Shown here piece after piece: positions 8,656 through 17,517 of a DNA stretch of 64,000 bases (the first letter of the stretch is position 1; each line of letters opens with the position of its first letter). The stretch is from positions 640,616 to 704,615 of the forward strand of contig JAUICM010000001.1 in the NCBI GenBank assembly GCA_030427885.1, in the 5' to 3' direction. The DNA comes from Rhodothermia bacterium. GTDB taxonomy: Bacteria; Bacteroidota; Rhodothermia; Balneolales; Balneolaceae. The translations under genes and the position numbers were made by a program. The notes below the pieces were generated by a model. The model worked only from the letters and a program-made list of their open reading frames with translations. It was not told the DNA's origin and made no database searches.

Positions 8656-9288
8656 CTAAAATCTATCTTTCTTATCTATAAGAGCCTTATACAGAAGCTC
8701 ACGCGCTCTGAAGATGTGCGCTTTTACTGTTCCAAGAGGCAGATCCAGTTCCGTGGCGATCTCATCGTAACTTAGTTCTTCCATATGGCGCATCTGGATC
8801 ACGGCTTTATATTTCTCAGGCAGATTAGCAATAGCATCCTGAACGATCGCTTTTCGCTCTTTCTTGATAATGGGCTCATCTGTCGAGAAACTTTCATCAG
8901 GAAGCTGAACTTCCATCTCACCGTCCTTGGTTTTTACCGGATCATTGATCGAGAACGTCTGAAGTTTCTTTTTTCTCAGGTAATCGATGGTATGATTGGT
9001 AGCGATACGATATAACCAGGTTGAGAATGCATATTCATTGGAATAGGTCTCAAGATTCTTAAATGCCTTGATGAAAACCTCTTGCACGAGATCCTCCACC
9101 ATCTCTTCTTCACGTATCATTTTACGAATATGGAAGAAAATAGGTCGGTCATACTTATCAACCAGCTTTTTGTAGGAAGCTTCATTACCGGCTAGAGCAT
9201 CTGCTACGAATCCATCGTCTTCGATACTACTTGCTGAGGCGTTTTCGCGGGGTGATGTATTGATATCTTGTTCTGAACTTTCCGGCAT
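8656..9288 (-). CDS. ECF-type RNA polymerase sigma factor
   Basis: A 210-residue sigma-70 family protein with only regions 2 and 4. Region 2 shows VEDLVQEVFIKAF and FSTWLYRIATNHTID; region 4 shows LPEKYKAVIQMRHMEELSYDE then LPLGTVKAHI, the helix-turn-helix for the -35 element. The N-terminus has a ~30-residue Ser/Asp-rich extension before the sigma core. No anti-sigma factor gene is adjacent. It is the last gene of a - strand run beginning with tatA, 60 bp after the Ppx/GppA gene. Confidence 0.92.
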   Translation of the reverse strand: MPESSEQDINTSPRENASASSIEDDGFVADALAGNEASYKKLVDKYDRPIFFHIRKMIREEEMVEDLVQEVFIKAFKNLETYSNEYAFSTWLYRIATNHTIDYLRKKKLQTFSINDPVKTKDGEMEVQLPDESFSTDEPIIKKERKAIVQDAIANLPEKYKAVIQMRHMEELSYDEIATELDLPLGTVKAHIFRARELLYKALIDKKDRF

Positions 9289-9348
9289 TAATCGGCAAAA
9301 ATTTGTGGCTTAAAATACAAAGCTTACAGTAAATGAAAATTCAAATTT

Positions 9349-10269
9349 TCAATCTTTTTTACTTGAAAGAAGAGCTCCGTGACGTATTCCACCTGTTGAT
9401 ACTTTAATCTCGTCTATATCGTGATATTTCATGAATCCTTCCAGGATCAATAACCCTGCTAAAAATATATCCTGGCGGCCTTTCAGTAACTTAGGACTTA
9501 ATTCCAACAATTGATCGTAGGTATGTAAACTAAATACTTCAATTCCTTTACTCAGTTTATCTCTTCTGATAATATGACCCGAGATCGCATCATTCTCAAA
9601 CTCATCCAGCTGCAGATCAATCGCAGCAAGCGACGTAGCAGTCCCCGCCACTCCAATGGCTTCTATCTCTCGGGGCGCTCTGAATTTCTTTTTTGAAAAC
9701 AAGCGCTGGATCTCCTCCCTGCATTCAATGATCTCTTCCTGAAATGGAGGATTATGAACCAGGAACCGTTCTTTAAAACGAACACATCCCATATCAAAAG
9801 AATGGAAATCCATTAAGCGGTCTTTACTACCCATAGCGAGCTCGGTACTTCCTCCCCCGATATCCAGTACAAAGAAATTTCTGGCATCGGAATCATCCAC
9901 CGCAGATAATGCCCCAAAGAAAGTCATTTGTGCTTCTTCATCACCGGTAAGTACGCGGACCTTAAAACCTGTTTCCTCTGAAACCTCTTTAAGAAAAGCT
10001 TCTCTGTTCTCGGCATCACGAACTGCACTGGTCGCAGTAACGATCACTTCAGTAACCTCTGGATGATCCTGTTCAAGGATCGTTTTATACTCTTTCAACA
10101 CATCCAGAACCCTGCTTATACTTCCTTCATCCAGATTTTTATGTTGGTCCACACCTTTCCCAAGTCTGGGGATGCGTTGCTCTTCCCGAACTACATAAAT
10201 ACCGGTTGATACTACTTCTCCAACCAGTAACAGTACTGTATTTGATCCTATATCAATCGCAGCTTTCAT
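9349..10269 (-). CDS. Ppx/GppA family phosphatase
   Basis: A 306-residue ASKHA-fold phosphatase acting on polyphosphate ends or pppGpp. The phosphate-1 motif is AIDIGSNTVLLLVG at the N-terminus, the phosphate-2 motif is LDIGGGSTEL, and SAVRDAENREAF and the STGGIRHG end are conserved. It has only the two N-terminal domains and lacks the HD-type C-terminal domain of long exopolyphosphatases. The start overlaps the prmA stop by 4 bp (ATGA), so the two are translationally coupled. Confidence 0.9.
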   Translation of the reverse strand: MKAAIDIGSNTVLLLVGEVVSTGIYVVREEQRIPRLGKGVDQHKNLDEGSISRVLDVLKEYKTILEQDHPEVTEVIVTATSAVRDAENREAFLKEVSEETGFKVRVLTGDEEAQMTFFGALSAVDDSDARNFFVLDIGGGSTELAMGSKDRLMDFHSFDMGCVRFKERFLVHNPPFQEEIIECREEIQRLFSKKKFRAPREIEAIGVAGTATSLAAIDLQLDEFENDAISGHIIRRDKLSKGIEVFSLHTYDQLLELSPKLLKGRQDIFLAGLLILEGFMKYHDIDEIKVSTGGIRHGALLSSKKD

Positions 10270-11099
10270 TTTTCAAACAGGATAGATATCCACTCTTTTT
10301 GTTGATGAGTTTTGATGAATGTCAGTTCCTGAACACTCTCCAGTTCCCGCATTATTATTTCGTCTTCCTTAAGCAAACCCGAAAGCAGCAGATAGCCGCC
10401 TTTCTTTAAATAATTCAATAGTTCAGGTATAAGCTGAATAAGAGCATTCCGGTTGATATTTGCAAGTATTACATCGAATTCGGAGTCATCAGGAATCACT
10501 TCTGTAGAACCAAGCTTCACTTCAAAATTATCAACTTTGTTCAGTTCTATATTTTCGGCTGCGTTGTGTTCGCTCCATTCGTCAATATCGAAGCCAAATG
10601 CTGAAGCCGCTCCCAATTTCAACGCAGCGATTCCCAGAATACCTGTACCGGTTCCTGCGTCCAATACCTTATCACCTTTACGGATAAGATCGGGTAACCA
10701 TTCCAATATCATTCTTGTTGTGCCATGATATCCTGTTCCAAATGCCATTTTCGGATCAATGAGCAGATCGATGATACCTTCATCAGTGCTTGGGTCCGAC
10801 CAGGTAGGCCTTACATAGAATTTACCCACATACTGAGGTTCAATTGATTGTTCCCAGTTCTGATTCCAGTTTTGCGGGGGAATGATCTCTTCATTCATTA
10901 TATGAGCATCTTCTCCAAAACTCATTAGAAATTGTTCAATCTCTTCTCTAGTATAATCATCAAACTCACTGGCTGGAATCGTTGCGATCAAAACATCATC
11001 TTCTTCCTGAAAACCCTCAAAATCGAGATCAAAAAGCTCTGCAATCAGTAGTTCCTGGAATTCATCTTTGATCGATATGGTGAGCCTGATATAATCCAT
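10266..11099 (-). CDS. prmA: ribosomal protein L11 methyltransferase PrmA
   Basis: Methylates ribosomal protein L11 using SAM. At 277 aa it has an N-terminal substrate-recognition domain (~1-85) and a Rossmann domain. Diagnostic segments are PKMAFGTGYHGTTRM, DAGTGTGILGIAALKLGA (motif I) and ILANINRNALIQLIPEL (the NPP-like substrate loop, here NINRN as in many Bacteroidota). It overlaps the M28 gene upstream by 1 base and the Ppx/GppA gene by 4, so it sits inside a tight operon. Confidence 0.93.
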   Translation of the reverse strand: MDYIRLTISIKDEFQELLIAELFDLDFEGFQEEDDVLIATIPASEFDDYTREEIEQFLMSFGEDAHIMNEEIIPPQNWNQNWEQSIEPQYVGKFYVRPTWSDPSTDEGIIDLLIDPKMAFGTGYHGTTRMILEWLPDLIRKGDKVLDAGTGTGILGIAALKLGAASAFGFDIDEWSEHNAAENIELNKVDNFEVKLGSTEVIPDDSEFDVILANINRNALIQLIPELLNYLKKGGYLLLSGLLKEDEIIMRELESVQELTFIKTHQQKEWISILFEK

Positions 11100-12070
11100 T
11101 ATATACGATTATAAATAAGTTCGAGCAGAACATCACCAACGGCTTGTAAAGTTTCTGTACTTATTATTGAAAGATCATCTCCGTGCGTATGCCAGTGTGG
11201 AGCAAATACAATATTATTTTTGCCACCTGTATGGTTTATGATATCTATCACGGGTATTTCAGTGTTTTGGTTGATCACATAGTGATCGTCCTGTATCGGA
11301 GATCCTTCCTCATCCAGAAAAAGATCGCCATGCCCCTTTTGATCAGCGATCTCCCAAATCTCATTTACCAGATTCGGAGCAAAACGGGTTGAATAGTACT
11401 CTTTTGGGAATGAAGCACCTTCTGCTCCAACCATATCAAGTAATATTCCGAATCGGGGCTTATAGCCCGGAACAGGAGGGTTTTTAGACCAGTGTCTGGA
11501 ACCCAGGAAATAATGGTCGAGGTCGCCTTGTTTACCGACGTCTTCCCCATCAAATAAAACAATGTCCACCCCAACAGGCGGTGGATTATCGGAAAGTATT
11601 CTTGCCAGCTCCAAAAGCACTGCAACTCCACTTCCCCCATCATCCGCACCCGGAATGAATTCATCTTGTCTTTCCGTATCCTCATCCGCTCTTGGGCGGG
11701 TATCCCAGTGTGCACAGAGCATGATCCTGTCACTGGTTGTTGTATTGAATGCAGCTATGATATTAGCCATCTTCAGTGACTCGCCATACACCTCCTGGGT
11801 AAATTCCTGAGAGAATACAGCATTTGATCCGGCATATTCTCTCAACTTTTTTTCAAGATATTGACGGGTATTTTTATGTCCTTCGGTATTTGGAACACGC
11901 GGACCAAAATTAAGCTGGGCTTCCACATAAGAATATGCTGAATCACCACTAAAAACCGGTACCTGACGTCCTTTTTCAGAAAACTGGAGACCGGCTCCTT
12001 TGTTGTCGGAAGTGCAGCCAGAGACCAGAAGTATTAAAACCAGGAATAGTATTGAATTATTTTTATTCAT
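11099..12070 (-). CDS. M28-family peptidase / glutaminyl cyclase-like lipoprotein
   Basis: A 323-residue protein with lipobox LVSGC (Cys19), so a membrane-anchored periplasmic enzyme. M28 metal ligands are in order: AHWDTRP (His), GADDGGSG (Asp), FDGEDVG (Glu), LDMVGAE (Asp) and HWHTHGDD (His). The GSRHWSKN and NHTGGKNNIVFAPHWHT segments resemble glutaminyl-peptide cyclotransferases, which share the fold and form N-terminal pyroglutamate; aminopeptidase activity remains possible. It overlaps the SDR gene by 8 bp upstream. Confidence 0.88.
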   Translation of the reverse strand: MNKNNSILFLVLILLVSGCTSDNKGAGLQFSEKGRQVPVFSGDSAYSYVEAQLNFGPRVPNTEGHKNTRQYLEKKLREYAGSNAVFSQEFTQEVYGESLKMANIIAAFNTTTSDRIMLCAHWDTRPRADEDTERQDEFIPGADDGGSGVAVLLELARILSDNPPPVGVDIVLFDGEDVGKQGDLDHYFLGSRHWSKNPPVPGYKPRFGILLDMVGAEGASFPKEYYSTRFAPNLVNEIWEIADQKGHGDLFLDEEGSPIQDDHYVINQNTEIPVIDIINHTGGKNNIVFAPHWHTHGDDLSIISTETLQAVGDVLLELIYNRI

Positions 12071-12827
12071 CTCTATAAACCATTTGAGCTGATGATTGAT
12101 TAACCGGCATCACAATAGTGTCAATGATATCGACATGTGCAGGCCGGTTGGCAACAAATACGATGATCTCTGCAATATCTTCTGCAGTTAGAGGATCTAT
12201 TCCTTTGTAAACGGAATCTGCACGATCGTCATCTCCTTTAAAGCGGATATTACTGAATTCTGTTTCCACTAATCCCGGAGACACCATACTTACTCTGACT
12301 TTGGTTCCGTGAAGGTCTTTTTTGGTGGATTCTGTGATGGCTTTAACTGCATGTTTGGTAGCGCAGTAGGTAACCCCACCCGGATAAGCCTCATGCCCTG
12401 CTGTTGAACCCAGATTTATGATATGACCCGAATTTTGTTTGATCATTCCCGGAGATATCAACCGGGTCATAGTGAGTAATCCTTTCACATTAGTATCGAT
12501 CATAGTATTCCAGTCTTCGATACTTCCGGATTGAACCGGATCCACACCAAGAGCTAGTCCGGCATTATTTACGAGCACGTCCACCGGCACTTCTATTGAA
12601 TCCACAAATTCTTTGCAGGCTTCATGATCCCTGATATCAAAGGCAGCCATAACTACCTGGATACCATATTGTTCAGAAAGATCACCTGATAATGACCTTA
12701 GACGCTCTTCCCTCCTTCCGGTGAGGATCAGATTACATCCAAGTTCAGCAAATTGTTCAGCACATGCTTTCCCAATTCCAGAAGTTGCACCAGTTATGAG
12801 TACAGTTTTTCCACTGAGCCGGTTCAT
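12063..12827 (-). CDS. SDR-family NAD(P)-dependent oxidoreductase
   Basis: A classical short-chain dehydrogenase of 254 aa: cofactor motif TGATSGIG (13-20), basic GRREERL after strand 2 (favours NADP), structural NNAG, catalytic GSTAG serine region and Y-C-A-T-K. It resembles the YdfG-type 3-hydroxy acid dehydrogenases acting on serine or 3-hydroxypropionate, but substrate is not determinable from sequence. It is the third gene of the tatA-gatA run and overlaps the M28 peptidase. Confidence 0.88.
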   Translation of the reverse strand: MNRLSGKTVLITGATSGIGKACAEQFAELGCNLILTGRREERLRSLSGDLSEQYGIQVVMAAFDIRDHEACKEFVDSIEVPVDVLVNNAGLALGVDPVQSGSIEDWNTMIDTNVKGLLTMTRLISPGMIKQNSGHIINLGSTAGHEAYPGGVTYCATKHAVKAITESTKKDLHGTKVRVSMVSPGLVETEFSNIRFKGDDDRADSVYKGIDPLTAEDIAEIIVFVANRPAHVDIIDTIVMPVNQSSAQMVYRDE

Positions 12828-12876
12828 GATGAAAGTCTTTTTAAGTTAGAATTTGAACCTGCAGGAGTATAATCAA

Positions 12877-14418
12877 TTAGCCAAGCAGTTCCACAAGCCG
12901 GGCTGCATTTAGCACCTTTGATTCCTGGAATGTGTCTCCCAGAAACTGGATACCAACCGGAAGACCATTTGAATGCTTTCCAACAGGAACACTTATCCCA
13001 CAAATACCAGCCAGATTTGCTGTAATAGTATAGGCATCATTCAGATACATTTGAACCGGATCGTTGAGATTTGAACCAATATCAAAAGCCGTGGTTGGTG
13101 CCGTCGGGGTGACGATCACATCTACCTTTTCAAAAGCTTTGCTGTAATCTTCCTTGATGAGACGGCGAACGCGCTGAGCCTTACCATAGTAAGCATCATA
13201 ATAACCTGCACTCAGAACATAGGTTCCCAGCATGATCCTTCTCTTAACTTCATTGCCAAAGCCTTCGGTACGTGATTTCTTGTACAAGCGTGCAAGTGGC
13301 GCATCAAGCCGGGCTAACTGATTCTCAAGATCTGCTTTCTCCTCATCATCAGCATTTTTTATAGCTTCTTTAAGAGCATTTTCTTCTGCTTTCAGTTCAT
13401 CCAGCATTTGATCTTTATCTGCTCTGTGACCATACCTGATCCCGTCAAAGCGAGCCAGGTTACTGGATGCTTCAGCCGTTGCAAGAATGTAGTAGGTTGC
13501 AAGGCCGTATTTTGTGTGCGGAAGTTCAACAGGTACTAATTCAGCCCCCTCAGCTTCCAGTTTTTTAATAACATCTTTTAAGGAAGCAGATATCTCTTCA
13601 TCGAGTCCTTCCCCAAAAAACTCTTCGGGAACTCCTATCCTTATTTTCTTATTCGGATTTTTTACCACTTCCACATAATCATCACAGGGAACCTGAGAAG
13701 AAGTGTTATCCCGATCATCAAAACCGGCAATAACCTGCAGCACGTTTGCTACATCTTCAACAGAATGTGCGAGCGGACCAATAGAATCGAAAGAAGAAGC
13801 GTAAGCAACGAGTCCATATCGGGAAACACGTCCATATGTAGGCTTCAGACCTACTACTCCACAATATGAAGCCGGTTGCCTGATTGAGCCACCGGTATCA
13901 GAGCCGAGTGTGGCATTTGCCATAGTGCCTGCAACAGCTGCAGCTGAGCCACCTGAGGAGCCTCCAGTCACTTTTGTTGTATCGTGTGGGTTTCTCGCCG
14001 CTCCATATCTGCTGTATTCATTGGTTGAACCCATCGCAAATTCATCCATATTGAGACGGCCAAGAAAAACAGCATCTTCTGCTTTGAGGCGCTCGATCAC
14101 AGTGGCGTCGTACACACTTTCAAAATTTTCAAGGATATTTGACGCACAAGTAGTAGGCTTACCGCGCTCACAAATTACATCCTTGATACCCATAATGGCT
14201 CCGGCTAATCTTCCGGCTGTGCCATTTTCTATCTTTTTCTGAATCTCATCTGCCTGCTCAAGAGCCGATTCAATATCGAGGAATACATAAGCATTAATTT
14301 CCTCATTATGCTCTTCGATCTGTTTTGCATATGCCTGAACAAGATCTCTTAACGTAATATCTCCAGCCTGTAGCTTCTCTCTGGCTTCAGTAATCGTAAA
14401 AGTCGTCAAATCGGCCAC
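12877..14418 (-). CDS. gatA: Asp/Glu-tRNA amidotransferase subunit A (GatA) with coiled-coil insertion
   Basis: Glutaminase subunit of GatCAB, releasing ammonia to amidate Glu-tRNA(Gln) or Asp-tRNA(Asn). The amidase-signature triad is present: Lys79 (MGIKD), cis-Ser154 (TGGSSGG) and nucleophile Ser178 (DTGGSIRQ). The start is GTG, 2 bp after the tatA stop. At 513 aa it is longer than the usual ~485 because residues ~334-378 form an extra Glu/Lys/Ala-rich segment (KAEENALKEAIKNADDEE and on) between RYGHRA and the conserved YKKSRTEGFG. The flanking core is intact, so the enzyme should work. gatB and gatC are not in the window. Confidence 0.95.
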   Translation of the reverse strand: MADLTTFTITEAREKLQAGDITLRDLVQAYAKQIEEHNEEINAYVFLDIESALEQADEIQKKIENGTAGRLAGAIMGIKDVICERGKPTTCASNILENFESVYDATVIERLKAEDAVFLGRLNMDEFAMGSTNEYSRYGAARNPHDTTKVTGGSSGGSAAAVAGTMANATLGSDTGGSIRQPASYCGVVGLKPTYGRVSRYGLVAYASSFDSIGPLAHSVEDVANVLQVIAGFDDRDNTSSQVPCDDYVEVVKNPNKKIRIGVPEEFFGEGLDEEISASLKDVIKKLEAEGAELVPVELPHTKYGLATYYILATAEASSNLARFDGIRYGHRADKDQMLDELKAEENALKEAIKNADDEEKADLENQLARLDAPLARLYKKSRTEGFGNEVKRRIMLGTYVLSAGYYDAYYGKAQRVRRLIKEDYSKAFEKVDVIVTPTAPTTAFDIGSNLNDPVQMYLNDAYTITANLAGICGISVPVGKHSNGLPVGIQFLGDTFQESKVLNAARLVELLG

Positions 14419-14420
14419 TA

Positions 14421-14636
14421 TTACTTGGTAGTTTCTTTTTCTTCGTGGTCCATCGCGTCCTTAATGTCCTTAGAACCTTCCTCTATTTCCTTCTTAATGT
14501 CCTTTGAGGCTTGTCGGAATTCTTTCAATCCCTGCCCTAAACCTTTAGCTAATTCAGGGATTCTTTTTGCTCCAAAAAATACCAGAACAAAAATTGCGAC
14601 GATAATAACTTCTGTTGTTCCTATTCCGTTAAACAT
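14421..14636 (-). CDS. tatA: twin-arginine translocase subunit TatA
   Basis: A 71-residue TatA/E protein: one N-terminal membrane helix (TEVIIVAIFVLVFFG), hinge FGAKRIPELAKGLGQGL, an amphipathic helix with FRQASKDIKKE and a charged tail. TatA oligomers form the conduit for folded proteins with twin-arginine signals. tatC is not in the window. It is the first gene of the seven-gene - strand run, 2 bp upstream of gatA. Confidence 0.93.
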   Translation of the reverse strand: MFNGIGTTEVIIVAIFVLVFFGAKRIPELAKGLGQGLKEFRQASKDIKKEIEEGSKDIKDAMDHEEKETTK

Positions 14637-14806
14637 AAAATAAACCTGCGTGGAAATTGTTGATGTATTTGTGCTAAGATAGCAATATTTTCGGCACGAT
14701 TTGAGAACAAAAAAAAATTATTGAATACTTGAATTTTAATCAGCTCAAGTGTTTAATGTATCACATACCCTAAACCAAAGAAATTTTTTAATCAAAAGGG
14801 AAATCT

Positions 14807-15061
14807 ATGATTTGGACAGTTGAATTAGCTGCTGCCTTGGATGAAGCTCCATTCCCCGCTAGCAGGGATGAACTTATTGAATGGGCAGAAAGAAACGGGT
14901 TGCCTAATCAGGTTATCGTAAATCTCGAGGAGTTGGAGGAAATAGACGAAGGCGAGCATACTATTTACGAAGGTATCGAAGATATTTGGCCAGACTATAT
15001 CAGAAAAGAAGACTTCTTCCATAACGAGGAAGACGAAGGCTTTGATTACGACGACGTTTAG
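14807..15061 (+). CDS. DUF2795 family small protein
   Basis: An 84-residue acidic protein. The N-terminal ~50 residues (TVELAAALDEAPFPASRDEL, then EWAERNG and an L-EELEEIDE helix) match the DUF2795 pattern of a small helical domain; the tail is very acidic (EEDEGFDYDDV). Function unknown. AAAGGGAAA precedes the ATG and acts as a ribosome site. It is monocistronic: a 170-bp gap separates it from divergent tatA and a strong intrinsic terminator follows 22 bp after the stop. Confidence 0.8.
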   Translation: MIWTVELAAALDEAPFPASRDELIEWAERNGLPNQVIVNLEELEEIDEGEHTIYEGIEDIWPDYIRKEDFFHNEEDEGFDYDDV

Positions 15062-15083
15062 AACTTTAATATTGTTACCTAAT

Positions 15084-15112
15084 AAAAGACTGTCCAGGAC
15101 AGTCTTTTTTTT
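15084..15112 (+). terminator. intrinsic terminator after the DUF2795 gene
   Basis: Stem AAAAGACTGT (84-93) with ACAGTCTTTT (99-108) around a CCAGG loop, continuing into a T-run to 15112. It ends only 10 bases before the TTG start of the next gene, which is unusual. Confidence 0.85.
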
Positions 15113-15121
15113 AAGATCTAC

Positions 15122-17500
15122 TTGGAAAGAAAATCCCCCTCTTATATCCCGGTATGCATTGTAACTATTCTGTTACTCTTATCGGGATTTATATCTCCAG
15201 TTTTCGCTCAATCTACCAGCCAGGATTCTGCTTCCGTACAGGAAGTAGTTAGAAGGGTTCGCTTTTCAAATAATAAAAATATCAAAAGCCGTACGCTGGA
15301 GAACCTGGTCCGAACCCGGACAAACAGGGAGTTTCTGGGAATTCCAAGATTCACCCCCTGGTATTTCTTCTGGAACATAAGCGGTGGCCGATTTGGCGAG
15401 GAACCCGCCTACCTCGACCGACAGGTTGTGGCAAACGATATTGAACGTATTGAGCTTTATTATGAGTCTTTGGGATATCTGGAGGTCTCCGTTGATACCA
15501 CGATCGCCGAGTTTAAAAAGGGACGTGTTGAAGTTTCTTTTATCATTGATGAAGGGAATCCTTCCTACGTTAAAACACTCTCCTATTCAGGTGTTCCATA
15601 TTTTTCGGACCCCGAACTGAAAAAACGATTCTATCTGTCCAGCCCGTTAACGCGAAGACAATTAGACGATTCTACTTTCACCGTAAACCGAAAGTATAAC
15701 AGCCAGGAACTGAAAAATGAACAAAACAGGATTATCACATTCCTGAAAAATCGTGGTTATGCCTCGATAGAACGTGACTCTGTGGTTGCATTTGTTCGTA
15801 CAGATTCGTCAGATAATTACTCACTGGATGTTATGTTCAGAGTGGTACCCGGAAAAGTATTTAAGTTCGGTGACCTGAGGATCTCGCTTGCCGACCCCAT
15901 CAAACCAGATAATTATTCTGAAAGAGATACTCTGTCCGGCGAGCCCTTTACGGCAGACACTAATAAGATCTATCTGGCCAAAGAACCTGAAGCGAATACA
16001 AACTTCAGTCTGCTGAGCGATCAGGTTTTATTCAAACCCGGAGAGATCTATAACGATGAGCTCTATCTCCAGACCATCAATGAATTCCAGAACCTGGGAA
16101 TGTTATTCACCCGCAGATTTGGACAAAATGAAGAAGGAGTTCGCCCCGATTACACCAAAGATGAGATTCCCGTTTATTTTGAACTGGAGACTCTGGTCAA
16201 GCATAATATCAGTACAGAGATCTTTGGAATGAAGAGATATGGATTTGGTACTGGTTTCGGGATCGACTATTCCAATAACAACGTCTTTGGTAATGCAGAG
16301 CGTCTCAGTGTGGGAGCAAATGCAAGCTTCGAATATGTTAGTGCAAGCACACTTGAAGACATCGCTCCTAACGATACTCTGCAATCCAGCCTTTTCCGTA
16401 GTTTTGAGGTTCGTACCGATTACTCAGTTCCGCGGATCGCATTCCCGTTCCGGTTTATTGATAACAAACGATTTTTTGTAAACGGACTCACAAGATACTC
16501 TCTTTCTTATAGTACATCGGATCAGCTCTATTTTGATATCAACTCTGATATTCGTTTTAATTACCGGTACGAAGTGCGGCATAACGACAGGTTCAGTTCT
16601 TTCCTTGATCTTTTTGAACTCGATGTGATCGACACCTCTCCTTCTGATGAATTCAAAAACAAGCTCATTCAGGAATACGGACAAAACTCATTTGAATACA
16701 TCCGTATCCTACAGGACTTTGAACCTCAGTTTTCTTCTATCCTTCGGTATACACTCAGGAGCCAGAATACCAATTTGATAAAGCGTAATTTTGGTTATTT
16801 CAGTGAGTATTCCGTAGCGCTCGGTGGAAATATACCTTACCTGCTCGATCGTTTTGTGGTAACTCCGGGAACCATCGAAGGCAGCCTCCCTTCCCTGTTC
16901 GGGCTAAGTAATAATGCCCTTAATTACAGCCAGTTTCTGAAATTCACAACCGATTATCGGAAATATATTCCATTATCCAGTTCTGCTACTTTTGCATGGC
17001 GGTTGTTTGGGGGATATGCTCATATTTACGGCGAAAGCACATCTATTCCTCTTAACCGACGTTTCTTTGCAGGCGGTAGTAACGATATCCGGGGCTGGGC
17101 GCCATTCCAGCTGGGTCCGGGTGGAATTAAATCAGAAGATGTAGCTATTAATGGTGGTGAGGTCAAACTTGCTGCATTTACCGAAACCCGGCAGATCTTT
17201 ATGCGAAATGTACTGAAGGCTAACTGGCACGCTGCCTGGTATATCGATGCCGGTAATGTCTGGTATGGGCCCAAAGCAGATTTCCTCACCCAAAACAATC
17301 AGGATCAGCTTGAAGAAGGCCGTTTCCGTTTCGATAATTTTTATAAGCAGATAGCCGTTGGTACCGGTTTAGGTCTGCGCCTGGAATGGGAATTTGTGGT
17401 ATTAAGATTTGATTTCACATTCCGAGCTCACGACCTTGAAGCAGGTTGGTTTAATAACAAGAAAATGTATTTTAGCTTTGGTATCGGTCACTCTTTTTAA
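15122..17500 (+). CDS. BamA/TamA-family outer membrane protein
   Basis: A 792-residue exported protein with a signal peptide (VCIVTILLLLSGF..PVFA, cut near residue 29). The N-terminal ~330 residues contain POTRA-like units (VRRVRFSNNKNIKSRTLENL; IERIELYYESLGYLEVSV; VSFIIDEGNPSYV; a third near 250-320), then a C-terminal Omp85 barrel. The RFFAGGSNDIRGWAPFQLGP segment is the VRGF/Y-like L6 motif of Omp85 proteins, and the chain ends FGIGHSF, with a terminal Phe as in BamA. Architecture points to TamA/BamA-like assembly or secretion; which one is open. The start is TTG with little room for a leader after the terminator. Confidence 0.88.
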   Translation: MERKSPSYIPVCIVTILLLLSGFISPVFAQSTSQDSASVQEVVRRVRFSNNKNIKSRTLENLVRTRTNREFLGIPRFTPWYFFWNISGGRFGEEPAYLDRQVVANDIERIELYYESLGYLEVSVDTTIAEFKKGRVEVSFIIDEGNPSYVKTLSYSGVPYFSDPELKKRFYLSSPLTRRQLDDSTFTVNRKYNSQELKNEQNRIITFLKNRGYASIERDSVVAFVRTDSSDNYSLDVMFRVVPGKVFKFGDLRISLADPIKPDNYSERDTLSGEPFTADTNKIYLAKEPEANTNFSLLSDQVLFKPGEIYNDELYLQTINEFQNLGMLFTRRFGQNEEGVRPDYTKDEIPVYFELETLVKHNISTEIFGMKRYGFGTGFGIDYSNNNVFGNAERLSVGANASFEYVSASTLEDIAPNDTLQSSLFRSFEVRTDYSVPRIAFPFRFIDNKRFFVNGLTRYSLSYSTSDQLYFDINSDIRFNYRYEVRHNDRFSSFLDLFELDVIDTSPSDEFKNKLIQEYGQNSFEYIRILQDFEPQFSSILRYTLRSQNTNLIKRNFGYFSEYSVALGGNIPYLLDRFVVTPGTIEGSLPSLFGLSNNALNYSQFLKFTTDYRKYIPLSSSATFAWRLFGGYAHIYGESTSIPLNRRFFAGGSNDIRGWAPFQLGPGGIKSEDVAINGGEVKLAAFTETRQIFMRNVLKANWHAAWYIDAGNVWYGPKADFLTQNNQDQLEEGRFRFDNFYKQIAVGTGLGLRLEWEFVVLRFDFTFRAHDLEAGWFNNKKMYFSFGIGHSF

Positions 17501-17517
17501 ACAGTAGTTTTCTAAAT

